Source: Lachnospiraceae bacterium (GTDB lineage Bacteria; Bacillota; Clostridia; Lachnospirales; Lachnospiraceae). Taken from it: a stretch of 64,000 nucleotides of DNA. The DNA lies in contig JAGBNK010000009.1 in assembly GCA_017634455.1 (NCBI GenBank), forward strand, positions 22,972 through 86,971. Reading direction: 5' to 3'. Position numbers and translations under genes: made by a program. Under the pieces are notes generated by a model. It worked only from the letters and a program-made list of their open reading frames with translations, made no database searches and was not told the origin of the DNA. Below, in pieces: positions 7,819-16,612 of the stretch; positions within the stretch are counted from its first letter, which is position 1; every line of letters begins with the position of its first letter.

Positions 7819-10053
7819 TTAAAAACCACTCATAGGATCAAAATCGAACCATGTGGCTGTATCTGCATATTCTCTGGAATCCAGCAGATATTTCTCCACC
7901 TTATCCTTATAGGATATTAGCTTCTCGTAATCTCTCTCCTTGATATATATAACCTTGCGGTATACATCATTTAACTTGGCAATGCCTGCATCACTTGGTC
8001 CCATACATCTTATTCTGTCAAATGAATTATTAAGCAGGGCTACGATAGCATTGGCCTGCCCCAAAGCATGGGATTCATTTTCTGATGTAACTAAAATCAG
8101 AAGCATATGTGCAGCCGGCGGATAATCCATAAGTCTTCTGTAAGCAATCTCCTGCTTATAGAAGTTCTCATAATCCTGATTAGCTGCAGCAACCACGCTG
8201 TAATTATCAGGCTGGTAGGTCTGTATAACAACATTTCCCGCCTTATCACCTCTACCTGCACGACCTGCAGCCTGAGTTATAAGCTGAAATGTTCTCTCAG
8301 CGCAGTGAAAATCAGATGCATTCAATGACATATCTGCCGCCAGAATTCCCACCAGGGTAACCTCCGGGAAATCATGTCCCTTTACAATCATCTGGGTTCC
8401 AATCAGTATATCCGCCTCATGGTTGGCAAAGGATTTCAATATGTCCTCGTGTCCATGCTTGCCTCTGGTAGTATCCATATCCATACGCACAACTCTTGCT
8501 GATGGATATTGAGCTTTCACAATCTCTTCAACCTTCTGGGTTCCCGCCTTGAAGCCACCGATATATTTGGAGCCACACTCCGGACACACCTTAGGATTTA
8601 CTGTCTCATATCCACAATAGTGACATTTCAACTTATTGCCTCCGTGGAGACTTAAGGATACATCACAATGAGGACATTTTATCACATGGCCACAGGCCCT
8701 ACAAGAAATGAAGCCCATGAGACCACGTCTGTTAAGGAATAACATAACCTGTTCCCTCTTATTGAGGCGGTCTTCAATTGCCACCTGTAATTTACGACTG
8801 AGAATGGAACGGTTGCCTGACATAAGCTCGTCTCTCAAATCCACAATGTCGCACTGAGGCATTGGTCTATCCATAACTCTATTTTCTAATTTCAGTAATT
8901 TATACTCTCCTGCCTGTGCTCTTGTGAAGCTCTCCACAGAAGGAGTAGCAGAGCCAAGGACTACAGTAGCATCATTCATAGCTGCTCTTGCAATTGCAGT
9001 CTCCCTGGCATGATATCTGGGAGCCACCTCGCTCTTATATGAGCCCTCATGCTCCTCATCAATTATTATAATACCTAAATTTGTAAAAGGTGTGAAAAGA
9101 GCACTTCGAGGTCCTACCATAATAGATATGTCTCCCGTTTTAGCTCTCTCAAATTGGTCAAATCTCTCTGCAAGTGTCATTCTGGAATTAATGATAGACA
9201 CCTGATTTCCGAATCTGTTATAGAATCTATTTACAGTCTGATAAGTCAGAGCAATCTCTGGAATAAGTACAATGGCACTCTTGCCTCTCCTTAGAGTCTC
9301 CTCCAAAAGCTTCATATACACTTCCGTCTTACCACTGCCTGTAACACCATAGAGTAAATAAGTATTATTGGTATCACCCAAATTCCAATCATTTATCACT
9401 GCATCGCAGGCTTTGGCCTGATCTGCATTCAATACCACATCCTCCTCATTGGTATGCGATACTCTAATTGGATTTCTATATGCTCTCTCACTGACAATTT
9501 CTATCCATCCTCTGTCAGCAAAATCTCTGATAATACTGCTTGATATTCCCATATCTCCCACAATATAATCCCAGGACAACTGTCCCGCATCCATGAGAGC
9601 CTCCAACAATTTCTCCTTTGGAATACTATGTCTGGCTCTTGAAACCAAAGCATTGAACTCAACCTGTGCCATTTCCTTAGAAAGCTTAAGCACCACCGTC
9701 TTCTTCTCCTTGATGCTCTGCTTCTTCTTAATTGGGATAACAGTCTTGAGAGCCTGATTCATGGTGGAACCATAATTGCATTTCATCCAGGCAGCCAGCT
9801 CAATCAATTGTGATTCAATGGCAATACTGTCCTTGGCAATTCCTGATATTGGCTTAATCTTGTCTACGCCAAGCTTCGGCTCCTCGCTAATATCCACTAC
9901 GAAGCCCTTGATCTGTCTGCCACCTTTTCCAAAAGGAATAATAACCTGAGAACCAGGATGTACCTTGTCCAACAGATTCTCAGGTATTAAATATTGAAAA
10001 GTCTTATCCAGTTTTTCTAAAGATATATCAATTACAATATCCGCAAATTTCAT
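7819..10053 (-). CDS. priA: Primosomal replication-restart helicase PriA
   Basis: A 744-residue superfamily 2 helicase. The N-terminal DNA-binding domain is followed by Walker A GVTGSGKT, the DEEH box and a zinc-binding insert with four CxxC-type pairs (CRACG, CPHC, CHYCG, CPECG). The C-terminal helicase lobe carries QAAGRAGRG. PriA reloads the replisome at stalled forks. It starts on the base after the murE stop, and is the first gene of the translation/phosphosignalling run that ends with prkC. Confidence 0.97.
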   Translation of the reverse strand: MKFADIVIDISLEKLDKTFQYLIPENLLDKVHPGSQVIIPFGKGGRQIKGFVVDISEEPKLGVDKIKPISGIAKDSIAIESQLIELAAWMKCNYGSTMNQALKTVIPIKKKQSIKEKKTVVLKLSKEMAQVEFNALVSRARHSIPKEKLLEALMDAGQLSWDYIVGDMGISSSIIRDFADRGWIEIVSERAYRNPIRVSHTNEEDVVLNADQAKACDAVINDWNLGDTNNTYLLYGVTGSGKTEVYMKLLEETLRRGKSAIVLIPEIALTYQTVNRFYNRFGNQVSIINSRMTLAERFDQFERAKTGDISIMVGPRSALFTPFTNLGIIIIDEEHEGSYKSEVAPRYHARETAIARAAMNDATVVLGSATPSVESFTRAQAGEYKLLKLENRVMDRPMPQCDIVDLRDELMSGNRSILSRKLQVAIEDRLNKREQVMLFLNRRGLMGFISCRACGHVIKCPHCDVSLSLHGGNKLKCHYCGYETVNPKVCPECGSKYIGGFKAGTQKVEEIVKAQYPSARVVRMDMDTTRGKHGHEDILKSFANHEADILIGTQMIVKGHDFPEVTLVGILAADMSLNASDFHCAERTFQLITQAAGRAGRGDKAGNVVIQTYQPDNYSVVAAANQDYENFYKQEIAYRRLMDYPPAAHMLLILVTSENESHALGQANAIVALLNNSFDRIRCMGPSDAGIAKLNDVYRKVIYIKERDYEKLISYKDKVEKYLLDSREYADTATWFDFDPMSGF

Positions 10054-11550
10054 TTACGCTTCCCAGCCCTCGGCTTTTAATTCCTCAACAACCTCAGCCA
10101 CCAAGACTCTCTCATCCATAGGATACTTCTTGCCCTTGATTTCCTGGTAATCCTCATGACCCTTGCCAGCAAGTACTATAATATCCTTTTCCATAGCATT
10201 CTTGATAGCATATTTGATAGCTTCTCTTCTGTCTATGATTTCTACATACTCACCTGTAGTCTTGGCAATTCCAGTCTTGATATCATCAATAATTGCCTGT
10301 GGCTCCTCGAATCTAGGATTATCAGATGTAATAATTGTAAGGTCTGCAAATCTACCAGACACCTCACCCATCTCAAATCTTCTAAGCTTAGATCTGTTAC
10401 CACCACAGCCAAAGAGACAGATAAGTCTACCTGGTCTGTAGTCCTTCATAGTAGTAAGTAAGCTCTCCAAGCTCATTGCATTGTGAGCATAATCAATCAT
10501 CAATGTAAATCTGTCACTTACATGAATCATCTCAATACGTCCCTTGACCTTGGCATTCTTTAAGGCTGGTGCCATATCCTCAAGAGATACATTGTAGTAA
10601 TGGCAAATTGCAATAGCAGTAAGTGAATTATATACACTGAATTTACCAGGTACATCAACTTCAACCTCACCATTTACCGCACCGCTCACATCATACTGCA
10701 CACCCAGATATCCTGGCTTGTGAACCAAAGTTACATTGTCTGCTCTAAGGTCTGCATTTTCTGCAAAACCATAGCTCATAAGCTGACATGTATGACCTTC
10801 TATAATATTGGCAAGATGTGGATCATCAGCATTTACAATACCCATCTTACATTTCTTAAATAATCTGGACTTACACTCCATGTAATCCTCAAATGACGCA
10901 TGCTCATTTGGTCCAATATGATCCGGCTCAATATTGGTAAATATACCTACATCAAAAGTAAAGCCATCTACTCTGTGCATCATAAGTCCCTGAGATGACA
11001 CCTCCATAACTACATGTGTGCATCCAGCATCAAGCATCTTTTTGAAATATTCCTGAATAGTATATGACTCAGGAGTAGTATTGGCAGCTGGAATTCTCTC
11101 ATCACCTATAATAGCCTCAATAGTTCCAATCAAACCTACCTTATAGCCTACACCCTCCAATATAGATTTCACCATATAAGTAGTTGTAGTCTTGCCCTTG
11201 GTTCCTGTAATTCCAATTACCTGAAGCTTGTCAGCAGGATAATCAAAATAAGCAGCTGACAGGAAAGCCTGAGCTTCTCTTGTGTCACTTACCTTTACGA
11301 TGACAGGATTCAGCGCCTTCGCTTTGTCGCTCAATTCAATATCATCCTGAATAACTAATACCCTGACACCCTTTTCCACAACTTCGCTGGCAGCACTATG
11401 TCCGTCAAAGGATGCTCCCTTGATACAGATATATAAGCAACCTTCTTCAACCTTTCTGCTGTCACTTGTCAAGCTTGTGATTTCTCCACTTAATTCCCCT
11501 TGTTTTAACTCATAGTCAAGTTTTTCAAATAATTGTTTTACGTCTTTCAT
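10054..11550 (-). CDS. murE: UDP-MurNAc-L-Ala-D-Glu:meso-diaminopimelate ligase MurE
   Basis: A 498-residue Mur ligase that adds the third amino acid of the peptidoglycan stem. It shows the ATP loop GTKGKTTT, the central-domain motif ANTTPES and the C-terminal motif DNPRFEEP. DNPR is the usual signature for meso-diaminopimelate rather than lysine. It is followed without a gap by priA. The upstream 262 bases contain a large inverted repeat and no gene. Confidence 0.95.
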   Translation of the reverse strand: MKDVKQLFEKLDYELKQGELSGEITSLTSDSRKVEEGCLYICIKGASFDGHSAASEVVEKGVRVLVIQDDIELSDKAKALNPVIVKVSDTREAQAFLSAAYFDYPADKLQVIGITGTKGKTTTTYMVKSILEGVGYKVGLIGTIEAIIGDERIPAANTTPESYTIQEYFKKMLDAGCTHVVMEVSSQGLMMHRVDGFTFDVGIFTNIEPDHIGPNEHASFEDYMECKSRLFKKCKMGIVNADDPHLANIIEGHTCQLMSYGFAENADLRADNVTLVHKPGYLGVQYDVSGAVNGEVEVDVPGKFSVYNSLTAIAICHYYNVSLEDMAPALKNAKVKGRIEMIHVSDRFTLMIDYAHNAMSLESLLTTMKDYRPGRLICLFGCGGNRSKLRRFEMGEVSGRFADLTIITSDNPRFEEPQAIIDDIKTGIAKTTGEYVEIIDRREAIKYAIKNAMEKDIIVLAGKGHEDYQEIKGKKYPMDERVLVAEVVEELKAEGWEA

Positions 11551-11611
11551 TTTTAACCCTCTATATTTTCATTTATATTTTACACATGTTATTTATCTGT
11601 TAAATAGTCTA

Positions 11612-11746
11612 GCCTGAGAGAGAGAATTATGTCTTCGCAAGAACGTGGATAACGCCAGCACTTAATGAGCCCTCAGGCGAATTTAGTACTGCTGCGTTAT
11701 CCCCGTAGCGAGAGCGTTCTTAAGAAGACATAATCTCTCGAACAGG
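11612..11746 (-). repeat. 135-nt long imperfect inverted repeat between pyrI and murE (structured RNA or miniature element)
   Basis: The outer ends GCCTG/CAGGC pair. Inside them, GAGAGATTATGTCTTC on one arm matches GAGAGAATTATGTCTTC on the other after reverse complementing, followed by an AAGAACG pair and a GGATAACGC/GCGTTATCC pair. A second, weaker stem (ACTAAATTCGCC with GGCTCATTAAGT) caps the structure. One arm has about 12 extra bases (CTCTCGCTACGG). No T-run follows, so it is not a plain terminator, and no clear target-site duplication is seen. It could be a structured non-coding RNA, a leader element for murE or a mobile palindromic repeat. Confidence 0.75.
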
Positions 11747-11776
11747 CAAAGTTTACTCATTTCTTTTGAATACATG

Positions 11777-11808
11777 AACCCCTGCCTAGAATTTGCAAGA
11801 CAGGGGTT
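11777..11808. other. Hairpin just after pyrI
   Basis: Perfect 8-bp stem AACCCCTG/CAGGGGTT with a 16-base loop, beginning about five bases after the pyrI stop codon. No T-run follows on the minus strand, so it may protect the 3' end or act as a weak terminator only. Confidence 0.5.
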
Positions 11809-11812
11809 AATA

Positions 11813-12238
11813 TTAGCAGCCATATTTCTCTTCGCAATATTTACAGCGATATACTTCATTCTCTTCATCTGTGAGAATAAAGATCTGATCTAATTCCTGC
11901 TCAATTGATGTAATACATCTAGGATTCTTGCAGGCAATTACATTCTTGATTTGCTTAGGTAATTGCAGAACCTTCTTGTCTACAATCTCATCATGCTGAA
12001 TTACATTTACTGTAATATTGTGATCTATATATCCCAAAATATCTAAATCAATTGCATCAATAGGACATTCTACCTTGATAATGTCCTTGGTACCCATCTT
12101 CTTGCTCTCCACATTCATGATAATAGCAACGGTACCATCAAATTGATTCAGCTTCAAATCGTGATAGATTTGCATGCTCTCTCCAGCTTTAATATGGTCT
12201 AAAACAAATCCCTCATGGATTCCACTAATATTTAACAT
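11813..12238 (-). CDS. pyrI: Aspartate carbamoyltransferase regulatory subunit PyrI
   Basis: A 141-residue protein with an N-terminal nucleotide-binding domain and a C-terminal zinc domain. The zinc domain shows four spaced cysteines (CKNPRC and CKYC) plus a final CxxxxxGC end. PyrI gives allosteric control by CTP/ATP to the PyrB trimer. Its ATG overlaps the pyrB stop, so the two are translationally coupled as in other pyrBI operons. Confidence 0.95.
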   Translation of the reverse strand: MLNISGIHEGFVLDHIKAGESMQIYHDLKLNQFDGTVAIIMNVESKKMGTKDIIKVECPIDAIDLDILGYIDHNITVNVIQHDEIVDKKVLQLPKQIKNVIACKNPRCITSIEQELDQIFILTDEENEVYRCKYCEEKYGC

Positions 12239-13152
12239 ACTCCCACCTCCAACAATGTAAGTATAAGTGCCATTCGTATATAGACTCCATTCTGCGCCTG
12301 TTTGAAGTAGGCAGCTCTAGGATCATCATCAACCTCAACTGAAATCTCGTTTACACGAGGCAGTGGGTGAAGCACCATCATATCGTCTTTAGCCAGAAGC
12401 ATCTTCTCATTTGTCAAAATATAGAAGTCCTTCATTCGCAGGTAATCTTCCTCATTGAAGAATCTCTCCCTCTGAACTCTTGTCATATACAAGATATCCA
12501 ACTCAGGCATGGCATCCTCAAGCTTCTCAATTTCCACATACTCGATGCCATTTTTCTCCAATACATCCTCTCGAATATACTCAGGTACTCTCAGTTCTTC
12601 AGGACTAATGAGAACAAATTTAATATTTGGATATCTAACCAACGCATTGATTAGAGAATGAACTGTTCTACCAAATTTCAAATCTCCACATAAGCCAATT
12701 GTCATATTACCTATCTCGCCCTTCAGTGAACGAATGGTATATAAATCTGTAAGTGTCTGAGTTGGATGTTGATGACCACCATCACCGGCATTGATAACCG
12801 GAATAGATGAATGAAGAGATGCCACGAGTGGAGCACCTTCCTTTGGATGTCTCATGGCACATATATCTGCATAGCAGGATATTACGCGAATTGTATCAGA
12901 TACGCTCTCACCTTTGGCAGCTGAGCTACTATCGGCACTAGAAAAACCGAGAACTGAACCTCCCAAATTTAACATTGCGGCTTCAAAGCTAAGTCTCGTT
13001 CTCGTACTTGGCTCATAAAAACAAGTCGCCAGTTTCTTTCCATTGCAGCTCTGGGAGTACTTCTGAGTGTTCCCCTGAATGTCGTCTGCTAAGTCCATAA
13101 GTTGCTCTAATTCCTCTGTGGTAAAGTCCAGAGGGCTCATAAGATGACGCAT
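12232..13152 (-). CDS. pyrB: Aspartate carbamoyltransferase catalytic subunit PyrB
   Basis: A 306-residue enzyme that makes carbamoyl-aspartate in pyrimidine synthesis. Signature residues are STRTRLSFE (carbamoyl phosphate binding), HPTQTL and HPLPR. The length is standard. It is followed by pyrI, giving a class B dodecameric enzyme. A hairpin-rich, AT-rich stretch upstream separates it from the peptide natural product island; I saw no PyrR-type leader with confidence. Confidence 0.97.
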   Translation of the reverse strand: MRHLMSPLDFTTEELEQLMDLADDIQGNTQKYSQSCNGKKLATCFYEPSTRTRLSFEAAMLNLGGSVLGFSSADSSSAAKGESVSDTIRVISCYADICAMRHPKEGAPLVASLHSSIPVINAGDGGHQHPTQTLTDLYTIRSLKGEIGNMTIGLCGDLKFGRTVHSLINALVRYPNIKFVLISPEELRVPEYIREDVLEKNGIEYVEIEKLEDAMPELDILYMTRVQRERFFNEEDYLRMKDFYILTNEKMLLAKDDMMVLHPLPRVNEISVEVDDDPRAAYFKQAQNGVYIRMALILTLLEVGVC

Positions 13153-13253
13153 ATCTTAACCTCCTATATCGCTAATCGCTCTTAGCAATAATGATATAAT
13201 AATCAGAACCTATTTTCAAGATTACCATTTTTAATTTTAATATTTATCCATGT

Positions 13254-13292
13254 AAAAAAAGCACAGGGACATATCAAATTTATTCCCTATGC
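13254..13292 (-). terminator. Intrinsic terminator closing the RiPP island
   Basis: Minus-strand stem GCATAGGGA/TCCCTGTGC (arms 13284-13292 and 13261-13269, one G-T pair) followed by seven T. It begins right at the stop codon of the DUF3021 gene and marks the left edge of the island. Confidence 0.8.
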
Positions 13293-13730
13293 TTAAATTT
13301 TATTTTTAAATTTATCCCTCATTCGTAATCTTTTATTTATCTCTATAACCAACTTGTGATTCTTTATATATCCAACAAATAAATATAATAAAGCAAGAAT
13401 AAGCTGAAAACAAATAAGAATTATATTATATACAGTATTATCTTTTATAAACCACCCAAAATAATATGCTATTAAACCAAAAACAAATGAACCAATTAAC
13501 ATTTGAACAATAATTTTAAGTATTAATGGTATCCTTTTTATATAATATATAAATGACGGCAAAGAATATCCTAGGCTCACCCCTATTGTACCAAGAAGCA
13601 GTTTTAATAAGCTCCAATTGTTTGTATAAAACACTCCGCCATTTGCCATTTCATAAACTATCAAATTAAATACTATTATAAAAACAGCATATTGCATTCC
13701 TTTTTTAATATTATGGTATAACGCATTCAT
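13293..13730 (-). CDS. DUF3021 four-helix membrane protein, partner of LytTR regulator
   Basis: About 145 residues with four predicted membrane helices and a short basic tail (RLRMRDKFKNKI), matching the DUF3021 family in length and layout. DUF3021 genes are commonly paired with a stand-alone LytTR DNA-binding protein and are thought to act as membrane anti-activators or sensors. I choose the ATG at 13730 (MNALYHNIKKG), three bases after the LytTR stop and near a GGGG site; an in-frame ATG at 13748 would overlap it. By position it probably controls the adjacent peptide cluster or reports on exporter load. Confidence 0.75.
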   Translation of the reverse strand: MNALYHNIKKGMQYAVFIIVFNLIVYEMANGGVFYTNNWSLLKLLLGTIGVSLGYSLPSFIYYIKRIPLILKIIVQMLIGSFVFGLIAYYFGWFIKDNTVYNIILICFQLILALLYLFVGYIKNHKLVIEINKRLRMRDKFKNKI

Positions 13731-13732
13731 AA

Positions 13733-14185
13733 TTATAACCCCAAACATTTTTTTAATTCTGGCAAATATTTTCTAGATATATATTCTTCCTGTCCGTTTT
13801 TCAAAGTCAATAAAAATGCTCCTCCAAAAGAAGCTTCAATGTTATCTATAGCATTAACATTTACAATAACACTCTTAGAAATTCTAATAAATGAATTTCC
13901 TAATTCATCTTCCAATTCACATAATCGTTTTTTTGAATTTAATTTTTTATGTTTCAAATATAAATAAGTCTTCTTATCTTCAACACATACGGAAAATATT
14001 TCAGTAGGCTTTAATATCATTGTCTTCTCGCTCTCGCAATCATATCCACTTACAAATCGAGCCACAGACAAATCAACATTTCTAACAAATTCAGTTATAT
14101 TTGCTATTTCTTCAGTAATTGATGACGTTTGAATAATACAACTTGGCTCTTCTAGTCCATCTATTATTTCAATTATAACATTCAT
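13733..14185 (-). CDS. LytTR-family DNA-binding regulator (no receiver domain)
   Basis: 150 residues. The C-terminal half is a LytTR domain (KKTYLYLKHKKLNSKKRLCELE, the FIRISKSVIVNVNAI motif, then ISRKYLPELKK). The N-terminus lacks a phosphoacceptor receiver domain, so it is a stand-alone LytTR protein of the LytTR/DUF3021 pair type. It has its own promoter at 14220-14249, separate from the exporter genes. Likely the pathway-specific regulator of the RiPP cluster; target sites were not identified. Confidence 0.88.
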   Translation of the reverse strand: MNVIIEIIDGLEEPSCIIQTSSITEEIANITEFVRNVDLSVARFVSGYDCESEKTMILKPTEIFSVCVEDKKTYLYLKHKKLNSKKRLCELEDELGNSFIRISKSVIVNVNAIDNIEASFGGAFLLTLKNGQEEYISRKYLPELKKCLGL

Positions 14186-14219
14186 AACAATCCCTTTTTA
14201 CTACATCGGTGTTATTCTT

Positions 14220-14249
14220 ATTATATCAAAAACATAAATCAAAAAACAA
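14220..14249 (-). promoter_or_regulatory. Promoter of the LytTR/DUF3021 pair
   Basis: Minus-strand TTGTTT (14244-14249), an 18-base spacer and a perfect TATAAT (14220-14225), about 35 bases before the LytTR ATG. It lies between the stop of the ABC ATPase and the regulator. Confidence 0.55.
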
Positions 14250-14273
14250 ATCATATGTAATCTGTTTAAGTTT

Positions 14274-14855
14274 TTACAATTCTACTATATATGGTTTCAT
14301 TTTATTAATCTCATCAATATATTCATGTGACGACAAAATAATATCCCTATTTTCAGATAATCTATTTTTTATAATTTTAATTATCACTTGTTTTTTAGTA
14401 TTATCTAAAAAAACAAAAGGTTCATCAATAATATAGCACTCACGCGATAAAGATAACATAATCAGGAGATACACAAACCGCCTTTCTCCCCCTGATAAAA
14501 TCCCCCATTTTTTTTTCATAATGTTCATAATACTAGCAATTTCTTCATTTTCCAAATTATTTTCTAAGAATAGCCAAAACTTTTTTTCATTCCAAATACT
14601 TCCATCTAAACAATATACAAATTTAAGCAAATAAATTGTTTTTAGTTTATCTGAAAAAAACGCATTCTGATTTATATATATGTTTTTCGGTCGTTCAATT
14701 ATACTAGAACAATTTCTTACAGAAAGGCCCGAAAGCGCATCTAAAAACATTGTTTTTCCTGCTCCATTATCGCCTTTTAAAAAAACAAATCCGTGTGGAA
14801 TATCAAAACTAATTTCTCTATCAACATATGGTATTTTGAATTTTTCAATTTTCAT
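14274..14855 (-). CDS. Small ABC transporter ATPase of the RiPP cluster
   Basis: 193 residues, short for an exporter ATPase. Walker A is GDNGAGKT (about residues 29-36), the signature LSGGERR, and Walker B CYIIDEP followed by the H-loop region SSHEYI. It overlaps the permease stop by a few bases and starts after a GGAG site. With the permease it probably exports the modified peptide or gives self-immunity. No C-terminal extension is present. Confidence 0.9.
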   Translation of the reverse strand: MKIEKFKIPYVDREISFDIPHGFVFLKGDNGAGKTMFLDALSGLSVRNCSSIIERPKNIYINQNAFFSDKLKTIYLLKFVYCLDGSIWNEKKFWLFLENNLENEEIASIMNIMKKKWGILSGGERRFVYLLIMLSLSRECYIIDEPFVFLDNTKKQVIIKIIKNRLSENRDIILSSHEYIDEINKMKPYIVEL

Positions 14856-14856
14856 T

Positions 14857-15552
14857 TCATCGCTTCTCCTTTGATATCGGACTCAACCAACAAATTCCAA
14901 TAGTACCTAAAATAATGCACGCAGCACACAAGAAAATATAATTAAGCAATACAGTGTTATCTCCAGATATAATTCGTGGCACTAAAACCAACAAATTGTA
15001 TACGTTAAAATACGTTTTATAATTAGCTATTATCAACAGCAAAAACAAAAATATTGTTGCTATCGTTTTAACCGAACTAATATATAAACACCTAAATATT
15101 AAAAAAACGTAACTTCCTATCCCGATTGGCAAACATAAAATCATTACAAGCACACTCATTTTTGTCATATACAAATATTCATATTTCATTTCATTTATAA
15201 CTAATATATTAAAAATGGCAAGACATACAAAAACATATATAAGCTGTGTAATTATATTTCCAAATACATATGAAATTTTAGAATCATTTATGGAAAAAAG
15301 CGTTTTTAAATATCCTGATTCACGAGTTTCAACAGCATATATTCCCAAGCCGAAAACATACGAACTTATGACCATATAGCTCCAATAATAAACCAATGAC
15401 TCAAGCGTTTTAACATCACTCTTATTGATCCAAAACACAACAACCGGTAACATTATCGACCATACAAAAGATACTTTTTCAACCAATAATGTTTTTATGT
15501 TTATAAAACAATATGCCATCGTTCCTACTATAATTCTTTTAATTTTATTCAT
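14857..15552 (-). CDS. ABC-2-like membrane permease of the RiPP cluster
   Basis: 231 residues with about six hydrophobic segments and a loop after the second (YAVETRESGYLKTLFS) that resembles the coupling region of ABC-2 permeases. I recognise no closer family. It sits between the second YcaO gene and the ATPase gene, and its stop codon overlaps the ATPase ribosome site. Export or immunity for the cluster product is the natural inference. No peptidase domain is present. Confidence 0.75.
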   Translation of the reverse strand: MNKIKRIIVGTMAYCFINIKTLLVEKVSFVWSIMLPVVVFWINKSDVKTLESLVYYWSYMVISSYVFGLGIYAVETRESGYLKTLFSINDSKISYVFGNIITQLIYVFVCLAIFNILVINEMKYEYLYMTKMSVLVMILCLPIGIGSYVFLIFRCLYISSVKTIATIFLFLLLIIANYKTYFNVYNLLVLVPRIISGDNTVLLNYIFLCAACIILGTIGICWLSPISKEKR

Positions 15553-15579
15553 AATTATTGTCCCTCAAACTACTCTTAT

Positions 15580-16602
15580 TTACGCAAACGGTATCCATTC
15601 AGTATTATTTATACGTGTTCTTCCTAAAGTCAATCCAATTCTAGTGATAAGTTTTTCATCATATAAACCAGGTCGCATATGCGGAAACCAATTATCATCA
15701 AACACTTTTACAACTTTGACAGAAGTCTCTTCTCTTCCTGGAAACATTACTAAAAATGGTTTCATATTCAGTTTTTCATAATTATCATAAATAATATCAT
15801 TTAGTGTATTATTATTTACATCCTTAGAATCCACTTCAGTTATATCTACACTTGTAAAAAGGTGACGATACAATTTTTTTATATCTTCGCTCGAGAAATT
15901 TTTAAATTGATTATAATAAACATCATTTTTTTCATTTACTTCAATCACATTACAGTCATGTTTTCTAGATTCAACAGCAAAATATTGCAAAACCTCATCT
16001 TGTGCTTTTTCAACAGCTTCTTTCATATCTAAAGATGTTCCTACCCCTACAGCATTTCTTTTTTCCGATAAGCATATTGCAATCACAACTTTTATATTGT
16101 CTGATAGTGAAATATCATAATATGATGTTTCATCAGTATAATTTTTGATATATTTGTCTTTTTCTAATATCTTTTCATCTCCCAAGTATCCTATCCTTTT
16201 ACCTGGTATTCCATACAAATAGTTTGCTATCAATGATTGCCTTTCAAAAAATTCTAAATATGCTTTTTTTACAATCTCTTCTGAACTATAATGTGACGCC
16301 ATACCACATGAATCCAAAAAATATTTTCCAAACAAGAATTTATTTACAGGATATTTTTCCACTTTAAAATCAATCATATTCACAGCCATCACATACTCAT
16401 TCTGCAAAGGGTTATTATTAGTCAATACCTCTCTCTCAAAGTATTCACCTATAGTTGATCTAATATGATTTTGAATCTTATCTTGGGACACATCATATGC
16501 TCTGATGTTTTCTCGTTGTTTTTTTTCAAAATAAATATGATAATGGTGCATCATAAAACAATCTCTATTTATTATTATTGAAATCTTATTCCTTAAAATC
16601 AT
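15580..16602 (-). CDS. YcaO-domain protein 2 (azoline-forming or accessory cyclodehydratase)
   Basis: 340 residues. It shows two ExxER-type YcaO nucleotide-site motifs (TIGEYFER near residue 53 and AYLEFFER near residue 116), SCGMASHYSSEEIVKKA, and GVGTSLDMKEAVEKAQDEVLQYF further on. YcaO enzymes use ATP to activate backbone amides so that Cys/Ser/Thr cyclise to azolines. It lacks the C-terminal PxPxP tail of SagD/McbD and ends WIPFA. It follows YcaO 1 with ten bases between. The start is uncertain: ATG 16602 has a distant GAGG; an ATG some 45 bases downstream is possible. Two different YcaO proteins in one small cluster is unusual. Confidence 0.85.
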   Translation of the reverse strand: MILRNKISIIINRDCFMMHHYHIYFEKKQRENIRAYDVSQDKIQNHIRSTIGEYFEREVLTNNNPLQNEYVMAVNMIDFKVEKYPVNKFLFGKYFLDSCGMASHYSSEEIVKKAYLEFFERQSLIANYLYGIPGKRIGYLGDEKILEKDKYIKNYTDETSYYDISLSDNIKVVIAICLSEKRNAVGVGTSLDMKEAVEKAQDEVLQYFAVESRKHDCNVIEVNEKNDVYYNQFKNFSSEDIKKLYRHLFTSVDITEVDSKDVNNNTLNDIIYDNYEKLNMKPFLVMFPGREETSVKVVKVFDDNWFPHMRPGLYDEKLITRIGLTLGRTRINNTEWIPFA

Positions 16603-16612
16603 TCTTTAAGCC

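Noticed and set aside
11683..11868. A 61-codon frame over the long inverted repeat
   Set aside because: It crosses both the hairpin and the pyrI end, has no ribosome site, and matches nothing.
13153..13292. Pyrimidine attenuator before pyrB
   Set aside because: Upstream of pyrB I see only AT-rich spacer and the RiPP-island terminator on the same strand; no PyrR-binding loop was recognisable.
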